Shown here: one piece after another, positions 44,765 to 53,270 of the stretch
Layout: every line of letters starts with the position of its first letter
Numbering within the stretch: the stretch's first letter is position 1
Assembly: GCF_037190085.1 (NCBI RefSeq)
Contig: NZ_JBBCJO010000012.1
Location: 558,001-622,000, forward strand
Source: Gemmatimonas aurantiaca
Lineage (GTDB): Bacteria > Gemmatimonadota > Gemmatimonadetes > Gemmatimonadales > Gemmatimonadaceae
DNA length: 64,000 bases
Direction: 5' to 3'
Translations under genes and position numbers: made by a program
Notes under the pieces: generated by a model
The model's database searches: none
Told to the model about the DNA's origin: nothing
What the model saw: only the letters and a program-made list of their open reading frames with translations

Positions 44765-45697
44765 CTACAGCGGCTCGTTCCCCATGAGCGCCGCCATGAT
44801 CGCTTTCTGAATGTGCAGCCGGTTCTCGGCTTCATCCCAGACGACACTCTGCGGTCCGTCGATCACCTCGGCCGTGACCTCTTCCCCCCGATGCGCCGGC
44901 AGACAATGCAGGAAGATGGCGTGGCGCGCGGCACGCCGCATGAGATCCGCGTCCACCTGATACAGGGCGAAAGCCATCGCCCGTTGCGCCTGCTCCTCTT
45001 CCTGCCCCATCGAGGCCCAGACATCAGTGGTCACCACATCGGCGCCCGCGACGGCCTCCCGCGGATCGCGGAGCAGTTGCACATCGCCACCGTTGGCCCG
45101 CGCCAGCTCCAGGAACCGGGCGTCGGGGTCGTACCCCTCTGGGCAAGCCAACCGGAGTGTGAATCCCAGATGCGCCGCGGCTTCCATCCAGGAATTGGCC
45201 ATGTTGTTGCCATCGCCGATCCAGGCCACGGTCTTGCCGCGCACGCCGCCGAGGTGCTGCTGGATGGTGAGCACGTCGGCGAGCACCTGACACGGGTGCG
45301 ACAGATCCGTGAGTCCGTTGATGACGGGGATGCTCGCATACTCCGCGAGATCGACCACATCCTGGTGGGCAAAGGTGCGGATCATGATCCCCTGCACGTA
45401 GCGCGAGAGCACGCGCGCCGTGTCGGGGATGGGCTCTCCCCGTCCGAGTTGCACGTCACGCGACGACAGGAAGTGCGCGGTGCCGCCGAGCTGACTGGCG
45501 CCCACCTCGAACGAAACCCGCGTCCGCGTGGACGACTTCATGAAGATCATCGCCAGCGCTTTGCCGGCGAGCGGTTTCCCCTCGTACGCGCCCGTGCGCA
45601 TACGTTCGGCGAGATCGAGCAGGGCAAAGGTCTCGGCCGGGGAGAAATCGGCGATGTTCAGGAAATCGCGATGCGTGGACGGCATGGGTTCCTGCAT
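44765..45697 (-). CDS. argF: Ornithine carbamoyltransferase
   Basis: 310 residues. The carbamoyl-phosphate motif SSTRTR (55-60), DLSHPCQ (131-137), GDGNNMANSW, the ornithine SMG loop WASMGQEE and HCLPAHRGEEV are all present and distinguish it from aspartate carbamoyltransferase. It makes citrulline in arginine synthesis. The ATG at 45697 is taken; an ATG at 45685 is possible. No other arg genes are adjacent. Confidence 0.96.
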   Translation of the reverse strand: MQEPMPSTHRDFLNIADFSPAETFALLDLAERMRTGAYEGKPLAGKALAMIFMKSSTRTRVSFEVGASQLGGTAHFLSSRDVQLGRGEPIPDTARVLSRYVQGIMIRTFAHQDVVDLAEYASIPVINGLTDLSHPCQVLADVLTIQQHLGGVRGKTVAWIGDGNNMANSWMEAAAHLGFTLRLACPEGYDPDARFLELARANGGDVQLLRDPREAVAGADVVTTDVWASMGQEEEQAQRAMAFALYQVDADLMRRAARHAIFLHCLPAHRGEEVTAEVIDGPQSVVWDEAENRLHIQKAIMAALMGNEPL

Positions 45698-45727
45698 GGT
45701 CGGGCCACGGTGGGGCTGGAATGCAGA

Positions 45728-45751
45728 CGGCGCGGCTGGAGGGCCGCGCCG
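45728..45751 (-). terminator. GC-rich hairpin upstream of argF
   Basis: CGGCGCGGC pairs with GCCGCGCCG (9 bp, 6-nt loop), between the nucleotidyltransferase stop and the argF start. It may end the upstream pair or act as an argF leader structure. Confidence 0.45.
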
Positions 45752-45827
45752 AGCGATGGATCACTTCGGAATATATCCCGACGATGTGGGGAATGGCAGC
45801 GTCGGGGTCGGGCGGGGGCGACGCAGA

Positions 45828-46397
45828 TCAGTCCCGCAGGTTCCGCATGGCTTCCCATTCCCGAAGAAGCCCCAGTGCACGGACTTCGTTTTCGAGCGCA
45901 TGTTGATCGACCGAGTCCCCCAACACCCGCAGCATCGTGCGAACGTCCCGGAGGTGACGGTCACTCGCGCCTTCGCGGCGGAATCGCAGTTTGTGCAGGA
46001 TCACATGTTCCGGGGGAGCCACTGGAATATCCATATCGAACAATCGCACCCACCGCCGATGGGCCAGGCCACGATGTGCGAGCGCATCGTCGCCAGCCAG
46101 ATACACATCGGCGCGTGCGTCGGTTTCGAGATGGAGCAAATTGAAATGACCAAAGACCGGTCGCTGGGCTTCTTCCTCGATGACCTCGATGGGAGGGCAG
46201 TAGAAGTCTTCATCGGGAAACGCGGCGACCAGACGCTGGGCATCGTGTGGCTGCATTTCCACCACGACGTCGATGTCCTGTGTGAAGCGCGGTTCACCGT
46301 AGAGAATCGCCGCGACACCGCCAGCCACCATCCACTCGATGCCTGCCACCGCAAAACGCGGCGCAAACACGGAAAGAACGTCAGTCGGCGGCAGCAC
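45828..46397 (-). CDS. Nucleotidyltransferase, AbiEii/DUF6036-like
   Basis: 189 residues from a GTG at 46397. The signature VAGGVAAILYGEPRFTQDIDVVVE (about residues 24-47) is the GG...R.T.DID nucleotidyltransferase core. VFGHFNLLHLETDARADVYL holds the further acidic residue, and PEHVILHKLRFR follows. It overlaps the preceding small gene by 17 nt. Proteins of this class occur as toxins of type IV toxin-antitoxin pairs (AbiEii) and in uncharacterised two-gene units. The role here is not known. Confidence 0.75.
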   Translation of the reverse strand: MLPPTDVLSVFAPRFAVAGIEWMVAGGVAAILYGEPRFTQDIDVVVEMQPHDAQRLVAAFPDEDFYCPPIEVIEEEAQRPVFGHFNLLHLETDARADVYLAGDDALAHRGLAHRRWVRLFDMDIPVAPPEHVILHKLRFRREGASDRHLRDVRTMLRVLGDSVDQHALENEVRALGLLREWEAMRNLRD

Positions 46398-46626
46398 GCA
46401 GGATCGCCCTCGCACGACGGCGCACTTCGGACTCGTCACATGCCGGCTCACGAAGACGAACGCCGGCGCACGTCATCTCCCAGGCGAGCCGATAGAGGTC
46501 GTCAGCCAGGCGCAGCTTCTCCTCGTACGACATCCGGCGATAGCGCTCGATCTGACGCGTCAGCACCTCAGGTTGAACGCCGGCGGGAACGAGATCTTGT
46601 GGGCAGGTGATCATATCTCGAATCAT
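46381..46626 (-). CDS. Small protein paired with the nucleotidyltransferase
   Basis: 81 residues from an ATG at 46626; an ATG at 46614 gives 77. Predicted all-helical and charged (QPEVLTRQIERYRRMSYEE, KLRLADDLYRLAWEMT, SEVRRRARAIL). No helix-turn-helix or membrane segment is evident. Its stop lies inside the start of the nucleotidyltransferase, so the two are translated together, as in toxin-antitoxin modules. I do not recognise a family name. Confidence 0.65.
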   Translation of the reverse strand: MIRDMITCPQDLVPAGVQPEVLTRQIERYRRMSYEEKLRLADDLYRLAWEMTCAGVRLREPACDESEVRRRARAILRAAAD

Positions 46627-46756
46627 ACTCTCGAAGTGTATCGCCCATCGAACACCGCGACAAACACCCCACAGGATCCTCCGGCCACATTCCTGGAATT
46701 CGGCGTCTGTTCGCATCGCTGGCAGCCCCGCCCCCAGCAACCGCCATACCCCACCC

Positions 46757-48151
46757 CTACAGAATGTACTTCCGCAGATCCTCGTCCTCACTCACCGCCC
46801 GCAGGCGTTCGCGCACCATGTCGGCGTCCACCATGATGGCGCCCTGGCCACGATCGGGAAGATCGTAGAGCACCTCCTCCAGCAACGTGGTCATCACCGT
46901 GTGCAGCCGACGCGCGCCGATGTTCTCCATGCGCTCGTTCACCCGCGCGGCCACGCGGGCCAGTTCGGCCACGCCATCGGCGGCAAACGACAGCGTCGCG
47001 CCCTCGGCCTCCACCAGCGCGGCGTACTGCCGCGTGAGCGCGCTCTCGGGCTCGGTCATGATGCGGACAAAATCCGCTTCGGTGAGCGCTTCGAGCTCCA
47101 CGCGGATGGGGAAACGGCCCTGCAACTCGGGAATGAGGTCGCTGGGCTTCGACACATGAAACGCGCCCGCGGCGATGAAGAGAATGTGATCCGTCTTCAC
47201 CATGCCGTACTTGGTCTGCACGTTCGAGCCTTCCACGATGGGCAGCAGATCACGCTGCACACCCTCACGGGAGACATCGGGGCCGGAGGTCTGCCCGCGT
47301 GAGCCGGCGATCTTGTCGACTTCGTCCAGAAACACGATGCCCATCGCTTCCGCACGTTCCACGGCGTCACCGGTGACGTCGTCGAGATCGATGAGTTTGT
47401 CGAGTTCCTCGTCGAGCAGGATGCGACGGGCTTCACTCACCTTCACCGTGCGCTTCTTCCGCTTCTTCGGCATCATGTCGCGAAACCACTCGGCCACGCC
47501 TTCCATGCCTTCCGGCGCACCGGGCATCGCGGCGCCCGGGAACCGGGGACCGGTCTGCGTGACTTCGATCTCCACTTCACGCGATTCGAGCTGCCCGTCC
47601 AGCAGCAACGCCTTGAGCTTCTCCCGGGTGCGCTTGTGACGATCGATCGCGGCGTCGTGATCGGCGCGCGCTTCCGGCGTGTCTCCGGTGGGCACGGGTG
47701 GCATGGGCAGCAGCAGTTCCAGCAGGCGCTCGTCGACTTTTTCGTTGGCCAGATCCTCGACCTCGGTCTCGCGCTCCGAACGCACCATGTCGATGGCGTT
47801 TTCGATCAGGTCGCGTACCATGCTCTCGACGTCGCGTCCGACATACCCGACCTCCGTGAACTTGGAGGCCTCGACTTTCACGAACGGCGCGCCGGACAGC
47901 CGGGCCAGGCGCCTGGCGATCTCGGTCTTTCCCACCCCGGTGGGTCCGATGAGGATGATGTTGTTGGGCGAGATCTCGTCGCGGATGGCTTCAGGGGCCC
48001 GCTGCCGGCGCCACCGATTCCGCAGGGCGATCGCGACGGACTTCTTGGCGTTGGCCTGACCCACGATATAGCGATCGAGTTCGGCGACGATCTGCCGCGG
48101 TGTGAGCTCCGCGAGTCTGGCGATCGCCTGTTGCGTACGTGCAGAGGGCAT
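46757..48151 (-). CDS. hslU: HslU, ATPase subunit of the HslVU protease
   Basis: 464 residues from the ATG at 48151. LTPRQIVAELDRYIVGQANAKKSVAIALRNRWRRQ opens the protein, then Walker A GPTGVGKT, the pore loop GYVGRDVES, the intermediate domain (about 130-240), Walker B IVFLDEVDKIAG and the C-terminal EDLRKYIL that inserts into HslV. It unfolds substrates for HslV. Its partner hslV is 2.4 kb away on the same strand, with an opposite-strand gene between them. Confidence 0.97.
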   Translation of the reverse strand: MPSARTQQAIARLAELTPRQIVAELDRYIVGQANAKKSVAIALRNRWRRQRAPEAIRDEISPNNIILIGPTGVGKTEIARRLARLSGAPFVKVEASKFTEVGYVGRDVESMVRDLIENAIDMVRSERETEVEDLANEKVDERLLELLLPMPPVPTGDTPEARADHDAAIDRHKRTREKLKALLLDGQLESREVEIEVTQTGPRFPGAAMPGAPEGMEGVAEWFRDMMPKKRKKRTVKVSEARRILLDEELDKLIDLDDVTGDAVERAEAMGIVFLDEVDKIAGSRGQTSGPDVSREGVQRDLLPIVEGSNVQTKYGMVKTDHILFIAAGAFHVSKPSDLIPELQGRFPIRVELEALTEADFVRIMTEPESALTRQYAALVEAEGATLSFAADGVAELARVAARVNERMENIGARRLHTVMTTLLEEVLYDLPDRGQGAIMVDADMVRERLRAVSEDEDLRKYIL

Positions 48152-48184
48152 ATACAACGCTAACAATTGCTCTAGCTTTGGGGG

Positions 48185-50605
48185 ATGTCCCAGTCCCGCC
48201 GTTTCGTGGGGTGGGTCGCCGGTGTGCTGCTGGCGGCTCACAGCGCAGCCCTTGCGCAACCTGCCCCGTCCCCTCTGCACACCCCCAGGACCACGCCGTC
48301 CGCGGCCACCTCGCAGGTATTTCACGCCCGCAATGGCCAGACCGATATCCCACTCGGTGCCCCCCGTTCCGACTCCATCGAGATCGATGGTCGTCTGGAC
48401 GAGCCCGTGTGGAGCACCGTGCCGATCCTCACCGGCTTCTCCCTCTACTCCCCCACCGATGGGGTGCCGTCACCCGATTCCACGGAGGTGCGGGTCTGGT
48501 ATTCGGCACATGCGATCTACTTCGGCATCCGGGCATTCGAGCCGCACGGAGTCGTCCGTGCGACGCTCGCAGACCGTGACCGGCTCACGGCCGACGACTA
48601 CATCGAGATCCATCTGGATCCGTTTCAGGAACGCCGTCGCGCCTTCGTGTTCGTCGTGAATCCGTTCGGCATCCAGGCGGACGGCATCAAGGCCGAAGGT
48701 GGTGGCTTCATTCCGGGGGCGAACGTGTCGCCGGGTCAGGTCGATCTGAGCGCCGACTTTCTGTGGCAGTCGCGTGGCCGTCTCACCGACGATGGCTACG
48801 AAGTGGAAGTCCGCATTCCCTACTCCAGCCTGCGCTTTCCCTCGCGCGCGGTGCAACGCTGGGGCCTGCAGTTCAACCGCAAGATGCAGCACAGTGGCTA
48901 CGAAAGCACCTGGACACCGGTCGCGCGCGGCGCCGCGTCGTTCATCGCGCAGGAGGGGTACATCAGCGGCCTCTCCGGACTGCAGCGCGGAGTGGATGTG
49001 CTGCTCAATCCGGAGCTCACCAACACCACGGCTGGCGCACCGGCACCGCTGTCTCCCGGCGGCACGGGCAGCGACTGGCGGTACACCAACACGCCGCGGG
49101 TGGGCGGCAACGTCCGGGCCGGGCTGGGCAGCAACTTCGTGCTGAACGGCACCATCCGCCCCGACTTCTCGCAGGTGGAAGCCGACGCCACGCAGGTGGC
49201 CGCGGATCAGCGGTTCGCATTGTTCTACCCGGAACGCCGTCCCTTCTTCGTGGAAGGCGCGGATGCGTTCAACGTGCCGAACACGCTCGTGTACACGCGC
49301 CGTATCGTGCAGCCCACCGCCGCGGCCAAACTCACCGGACGCGTGGGGCGTGCGAACATCGCGGTGCTCTCGGCCTTCGATTCACCGCCCGGTGTGGCGG
49401 ACGACGCCAAGGCGCTGGTCAACATCGTGCGCATCGCGCGTGACTTCAGCCTGCAATCGCAGAGTGGCCTGCTGTTCAGCGACCGCTCCAGCGATCAGCG
49501 GTCCAATCACGTCATCGGTGGCGACGTGCGCCATGTGTTCGGCGGCAAGTACTACGCGTCGGGCCAGTTCGCTTCGAGCAGCACGAGCGATCGTGGTGTC
49601 CGCTCTTCGGGTGCGTTGTGGGAAGCGGTCGTCGATCGCACCGGCAAGAGCTGGGGGTTCCACTACAATCTGCTGGGCATTCAACCCGGCTTCCGCTCGG
49701 ACAACGGTTTCGTGGCGCGGACGGGATATGTGCAGCCGAGTGCGTCGAACCGGTTCACGGTGTTCGGCAAACCGGGCGAGCTCTTCGAACGGTATCAGTT
49801 GTTCCTGCAGAGCAACGCCATCTGGACGTACGCCGACTTCTTCGACGCCCAGCCTCTCCTGGAATCGAAGGCGAGCGCGGGCAGCACACTGACGCTGCGT
49901 CGTGGCTGGTCGGTGGGCTACACCCCCACCCTCTCCACGTATGCGTTCGATCCGGCAGCGTTCGGCGGCCTGCAGGTGCCGAACGGCTCGGGCACGCCGG
50001 TGCCGTTCACCCCATCGCCGCGCATCACGACGTTCTCGCAGCAGTTCTCGCTGGGCACGCCGCAGTTCCGCCGGTTCGCGGCCAACGCCACGTACATGCT
50101 GGCCAACGACGTCGACTTCAACGAAACGGCACGCGTGAACCGCACGGCGATCACGGGGTCGGTGGACTGGCGTCCGGACACGCGCCTGCGCGTGAATGCC
50201 ACGTATGCGAGCAACGAGTTCATCCGCCGCATGGACGGCAGCTCGTCGTACAGCACGCAGATCCCGCGCATCAAGGCGGAGTATCAGATGACGCGCTCGG
50301 TCTTCGTGCGTCTGGTCACGCAGTACGAAGCCAGCCGCCGGGAGGCGTTGCGTGACTGGCGCACGGGTCAGGTGCTGGTCACGCAACTCTCCGACGGCAC
50401 ATTCCGTCCGCTCACGGCGACCCGCTCCAATCTGCTGCGGGCCGACTGGCTCTTTGCCTATCGTCCGAGCCCGGGCACGGTGTTCTTCGCGGGTTACGGA
50501 AGCAGCCTGACCGAACCCGATGCCCTGGCCTTCGATCGTCTGCGGCGTGTGGCCGACGGGGTGTTCGTGAAAGCGAGCTGGGTCATGCGGATGGGAGCAA
50601 AATAG
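48185..50605 (+). CDS. DUF5916 outer-membrane-associated protein with CBM9-like domain
   Basis: 806 residues. A signal peptide ends near AALAQP (residue 25). Residues about 60-240 are a family 9 carbohydrate-binding-like sandwich: IEIDGRLDEPVWSTVP, TEVRVWYSAHAIYFGIRAFEP and DDYIEIHLDPF. The rest is the DUF5916 region (RYTNTPRVGGNVR, FYPERRPFFVEGADAFN), ending in many amphipathic beta strands like an outer-membrane barrel. Function unknown; probably a surface barrel with an exported sensor-like domain. It reads against hslU and hslV and lies between them, 33 bp from the hslU start. Confidence 0.88.
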   Translation: MSQSRRFVGWVAGVLLAAHSAALAQPAPSPLHTPRTTPSAATSQVFHARNGQTDIPLGAPRSDSIEIDGRLDEPVWSTVPILTGFSLYSPTDGVPSPDSTEVRVWYSAHAIYFGIRAFEPHGVVRATLADRDRLTADDYIEIHLDPFQERRRAFVFVVNPFGIQADGIKAEGGGFIPGANVSPGQVDLSADFLWQSRGRLTDDGYEVEVRIPYSSLRFPSRAVQRWGLQFNRKMQHSGYESTWTPVARGAASFIAQEGYISGLSGLQRGVDVLLNPELTNTTAGAPAPLSPGGTGSDWRYTNTPRVGGNVRAGLGSNFVLNGTIRPDFSQVEADATQVAADQRFALFYPERRPFFVEGADAFNVPNTLVYTRRIVQPTAAAKLTGRVGRANIAVLSAFDSPPGVADDAKALVNIVRIARDFSLQSQSGLLFSDRSSDQRSNHVIGGDVRHVFGGKYYASGQFASSSTSDRGVRSSGALWEAVVDRTGKSWGFHYNLLGIQPGFRSDNGFVARTGYVQPSASNRFTVFGKPGELFERYQLFLQSNAIWTYADFFDAQPLLESKASAGSTLTLRRGWSVGYTPTLSTYAFDPAAFGGLQVPNGSGTPVPFTPSPRITTFSQQFSLGTPQFRRFAANATYMLANDVDFNETARVNRTAITGSVDWRPDTRLRVNATYASNEFIRRMDGSSSYSTQIPRIKAEYQMTRSVFVRLVTQYEASRREALRDWRTGQVLVTQLSDGTFRPLTATRSNLLRADWLFAYRPSPGTVFFAGYGSSLTEPDALAFDRLRRVADGVFVKASWVMRMGAK

Positions 50606-50623
50606 CCCCCTCCGGACAGCGGA

Positions 50624-51178
50624 TTATGGAGCCGGGCGCGCCGGCTCCAGCACCGTGATGTTGGTGTTCGTGTAGATGCAGATCTCGCCCGCAATGGTGA
50701 GCGCCTTCTCCACGATGTCCCGGGGCGCGAGCGTGGTCTCGCGCATCAGCGCGCGGGCGGCGGCCTGGGCGTAGGCGCCGCCCGAGCCGATGGCCAGGAT
50801 GCCGTCATCGGGTTCGATCAGTTCCCCGTTGCCGCTCAACATGAAGCCGTGATCGACATCGGCGACGATGAGCATGGCCTCGAGTCGGCGCAGCACACGA
50901 TCGCTGCGCCACTCCTTGGCCAGTTCGACGGCGGCGCGGGGCAGATTGCCCGGATGGCGTTCGAGTTTCTCCTCGAACTTCTCGAACAGCGTGAGCGCGT
51001 CGGCCACCGAGCCGGCAAAACCCGCCAGCACCCGGCCACCTTTCAGGGTGCGCACCTTCACGGCACGCTGCTTGGCCACCGTGTCGCCCACCGACACCTG
51101 ACCGTCACCGCCGATGGCCACCTGTCCATTGCGCCGTACGGCAAGAATGGTGGTCGCCCGAACCTGTGGAAGAGACAT
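50624..51178 (-). CDS. hslV: HslV, peptidase subunit of the HslVU protease
   Basis: 184 residues. MSLPQVRA appears to be a propeptide; the mature protein would start at Thr9 (TTILAVRRNGQVAIGGDGQVS), the catalytic N-terminal Thr. The rest follows E. coli HslV closely (GFAGSVADALTLFEKFEEKL, AIGSGGAYAQAAARAL, CIYTNTNITV). It forms the proteolytic rings that pair with HslU. Its ATG is only 9 bp from the start codon of the divergent dehydratase gene, and its stop is 18 bp from the converging DUF5916 stop. Confidence 0.96.
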   Translation of the reverse strand: MSLPQVRATTILAVRRNGQVAIGGDGQVSVGDTVAKQRAVKVRTLKGGRVLAGFAGSVADALTLFEKFEEKLERHPGNLPRAAVELAKEWRSDRVLRRLEAMLIVADVDHGFMLSGNGELIEPDDGILAIGSGGAYAQAAARALMRETTLAPRDIVEKALTIAGEICIYTNTNITVLEPARPAP

Positions 51179-51187
51179 ATTTGTACA

Positions 51188-52165
51188 ATGTATCCCATCG
51201 CCTACGCGGACGTGCTGGCGGCGCGCAACCGGCTGCTGCCCTTTCTCGATCCTTCGCCGGTCCGCCGCTATCCGGAACTCGATGCCCTCGTGGGACATGA
51301 TGTCCGCGTCTGGGTGAAACACGAGAACCATCTCCCCACGGGGAGTTTCAAGGTGCGCAACGGCACCGCGTCCATCACCGCACTCTCCAGTGCGGACAGC
51401 GCCCGTGGCGTGATCGCCGCCAGCACCGGCAACCACGGACTCGGCCTGGCCTGGTCGGGCGCGCAGTGCGGCGTGCCGGTGACCATCTGCGTGCCCCGGG
51501 GCAACAACCCCGAGAAGAACGCGGCCATCCGCAGTTATGGCGCCACACTCATCGAGACGGGCGACCGATACGACGACGCGGCGCGCGCCTGCGCGGACCT
51601 CGCGGCGCGGGAGCAGAAAGCCCTGGTGCACTCCACCAACCATCGCGAGGTCATCGCCGGAGCGGGCACGATGACGCTCGAATTGCTCGAGCAGATCCCC
51701 GCTCTCGATGCGGTGGTGATCGCGCTGGGTGGTGGGTCGCAGGCCGTGGGTGCCGCCGTGGTGACCCACACACTCAAGCCGTCGCTCGAGATCTACGCCG
51801 TGCAGAGCGCCGGGGCGCCCGCACAACACGACGCCTGGCGTGATGGGCAGATGCGCACAGGCATGCCGGCTAGCACGTTCGCCGAGGGGATCGCGACGGG
51901 CAGCAGCTACACGATGACGTTCGACGCCTTGCGCGCCGGACTCGCCGACTTCGTGCTGGTGCAGGACGACGCCATCGCGCAGAGCATCCGCGATCTCTGG
52001 CGCATCACGCACAACCTGGCCGAAGGCGCGGGGGCGACCGGCCTGGCCGGCTTGCGCGCCCTGGCGCCGCGTCTCGCCGGCAAGACCGTGGCGATCATCA
52101 TGTGCGGGGGCAATCTCGATGCCGCGCGGGCCGCGACCGTTCTGAGTGGCGGCACGCCGGGGTGA
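51188..52165 (+). CDS. Threonine/serine dehydratase-like PLP enzyme
   Basis: 325 residues from the ATG at 51188. Fold-type II PLP motifs: the Schiff-base Lys in TGSFKVRNG, ASTGNHGLGLAW, the phosphate loop GGGSQAVGAA and TGLAGL toward the end. It resembles catabolic threonine dehydratases and related hydroxyamino-acid dehydratases; there is no C-terminal ACT domain, so no isoleucine feedback is expected. The initiation region is unusual: TACAAT overlaps the ATG, and only 9 bp separate it from hslV. Confidence 0.88.
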   Translation: MYPIAYADVLAARNRLLPFLDPSPVRRYPELDALVGHDVRVWVKHENHLPTGSFKVRNGTASITALSSADSARGVIAASTGNHGLGLAWSGAQCGVPVTICVPRGNNPEKNAAIRSYGATLIETGDRYDDAARACADLAAREQKALVHSTNHREVIAGAGTMTLELLEQIPALDAVVIALGGGSQAVGAAVVTHTLKPSLEIYAVQSAGAPAQHDAWRDGQMRTGMPASTFAEGIATGSSYTMTFDALRAGLADFVLVQDDAIAQSIRDLWRITHNLAEGAGATGLAGLRALAPRLAGKTVAIIMCGGNLDAARAATVLSGGTPG

Positions 52166-52229
52166 CGTTCGCAACGCACGTCGCGCCTTGCGTTCCGGCG
52201 CGCGCTGTTACGCGCTGTTACGTGCGCCG

Positions 52230-53270
52230 CTACGCCCGCGGATGCGCCTGCCGATACACTTTCTTGAGACGATCCACGCTCGTATGCGTGTAGATCTGCG
52301 TGGTGCTGATGCTGGCGTGGCCAAGCAGTTCCTGCACGGCGCGCAGGTCGGCGCCGGCATCGACGAGATGCGTGGCGAACGTATGGCGCAGGGAGTGCGT
52401 GGTGAGATCGGCTCCTTCACTCACGGCGGCCATGAGGGTGACCATGGCATGCTGCACGGCCCGGACGCTGATGCGGGTGCCCCGTTCACTGAGAAACACG
52501 GCGCCACGGGAGAGCGGCGTGCCTGACTTGTTCGCGCGTCGCGTTTCCCCCACGCGTGCGAGCAGGGCGTCGCGTTTCAGCAGGTAGTTGCGCAGTGCGC
52601 GCTGCGCGTGATCGCCCAGTGGCACGATCCGCTCCTTGCGCCCCTTGCCACGCACCTTCACCTGCTGCGACACGAGATCGAGGTCGGCCAGATCCACGCC
52701 GCGCAACTCGGAAAGCCGCAGGCCGCTCGAGTAGAACAGCTCGAGCATGGCGAGATTGCGCACATCGGTGAACTCGAGACTCTGCGCGCGTGTGGCCGCG
52801 TGCTGCAGCAGCGTCTCCGCCTGCTGCCGGTCGAGCCAGGCCGGCAGGGTGCGCGGGAGTTTCGGCGAGCCTACCGCCCGCGCCGGATTGACGTCGACCC
52901 GTTCGTCGCGATGCATCCAGCGATAGAAACCGCGCACGGCCGAGAGCTGGCGGGCCACCGACCGTTTGGCCAGGCCGCGTCGCGTGAGATGCCCCATGTA
53001 CCCACGGATGGTGGCGCGCGTGAGCTCGTTCCAGTCCCATCCGGCAATGCCGTGGGTGATCGCCAGCCACGTCGAGAACTCCCGCAAATCGCGCCGGTAG
53101 GCCTGCAACGTATTCACGGAGAGATCGCGTTCCTTTTCGAGATGCGTCAGGAACTCGCGGATCTCGACGGGTAGCGGAGCTTCGTCGGTCGCGCGATCCG
53201 GCGCTTCGTCCGGATTCCCGTGCAGGTCTTCACCCTCGTCAGGCGTGCGCGAGGAGTTCGTGTTCGTCAC
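52230..53270 (-). CDS. xerC: Tyrosine recombinase XerC/XerD
   Basis: 346 residues from a GTG at 53270, overlapping trmFO by 32 nt. An N-terminal SAM-like domain (EFLTHLEKERDLSVNTLQAYRRDL) precedes the catalytic domain with the R-K-H-R-H-Y set: SSGLRLSELRG, GKGRKER, HSLRHTFATHL, LGHASISTTQIYTH. Size and sequence are those of chromosome-dimer-resolving Xer proteins, not phage integrases. The order topA-trmFO-xerC-hslV matches the Firmicutes codV (xerC) locus, which is why I name it xerC. Confidence 0.9.
   Translation of the reverse strand: MTNTNSSRTPDEGEDLHGNPDEAPDRATDEAPLPVEIREFLTHLEKERDLSVNTLQAYRRDLREFSTWLAITHGIAGWDWNELTRATIRGYMGHLTRRGLAKRSVARQLSAVRGFYRWMHRDERVDVNPARAVGSPKLPRTLPAWLDRQQAETLLQHAATRAQSLEFTDVRNLAMLELFYSSGLRLSELRGVDLADLDLVSQQVKVRGKGRKERIVPLGDHAQRALRNYLLKRDALLARVGETRRANKSGTPLSRGAVFLSERGTRISVRAVQHAMVTLMAAVSEGADLTTHSLRHTFATHLVDAGADLRAVQELLGHASISTTQIYTHTSVDRLKKVYRQAHPRA

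Noticed and set aside
51179..52174. Upstream extension of hslV across the dehydratase gene
   Set aside because: HslV homology starts at 51178 with the propeptide and catalytic Thr; the rest is antisense to a clear PLP enzyme.
52230..53270. Phage or island integrase, which could mark a mobile element
   Set aside because: It is a housekeeping Xer recombinase within a conserved topA-trmFO-xerC gene order, with no attachment site or phage genes nearby.
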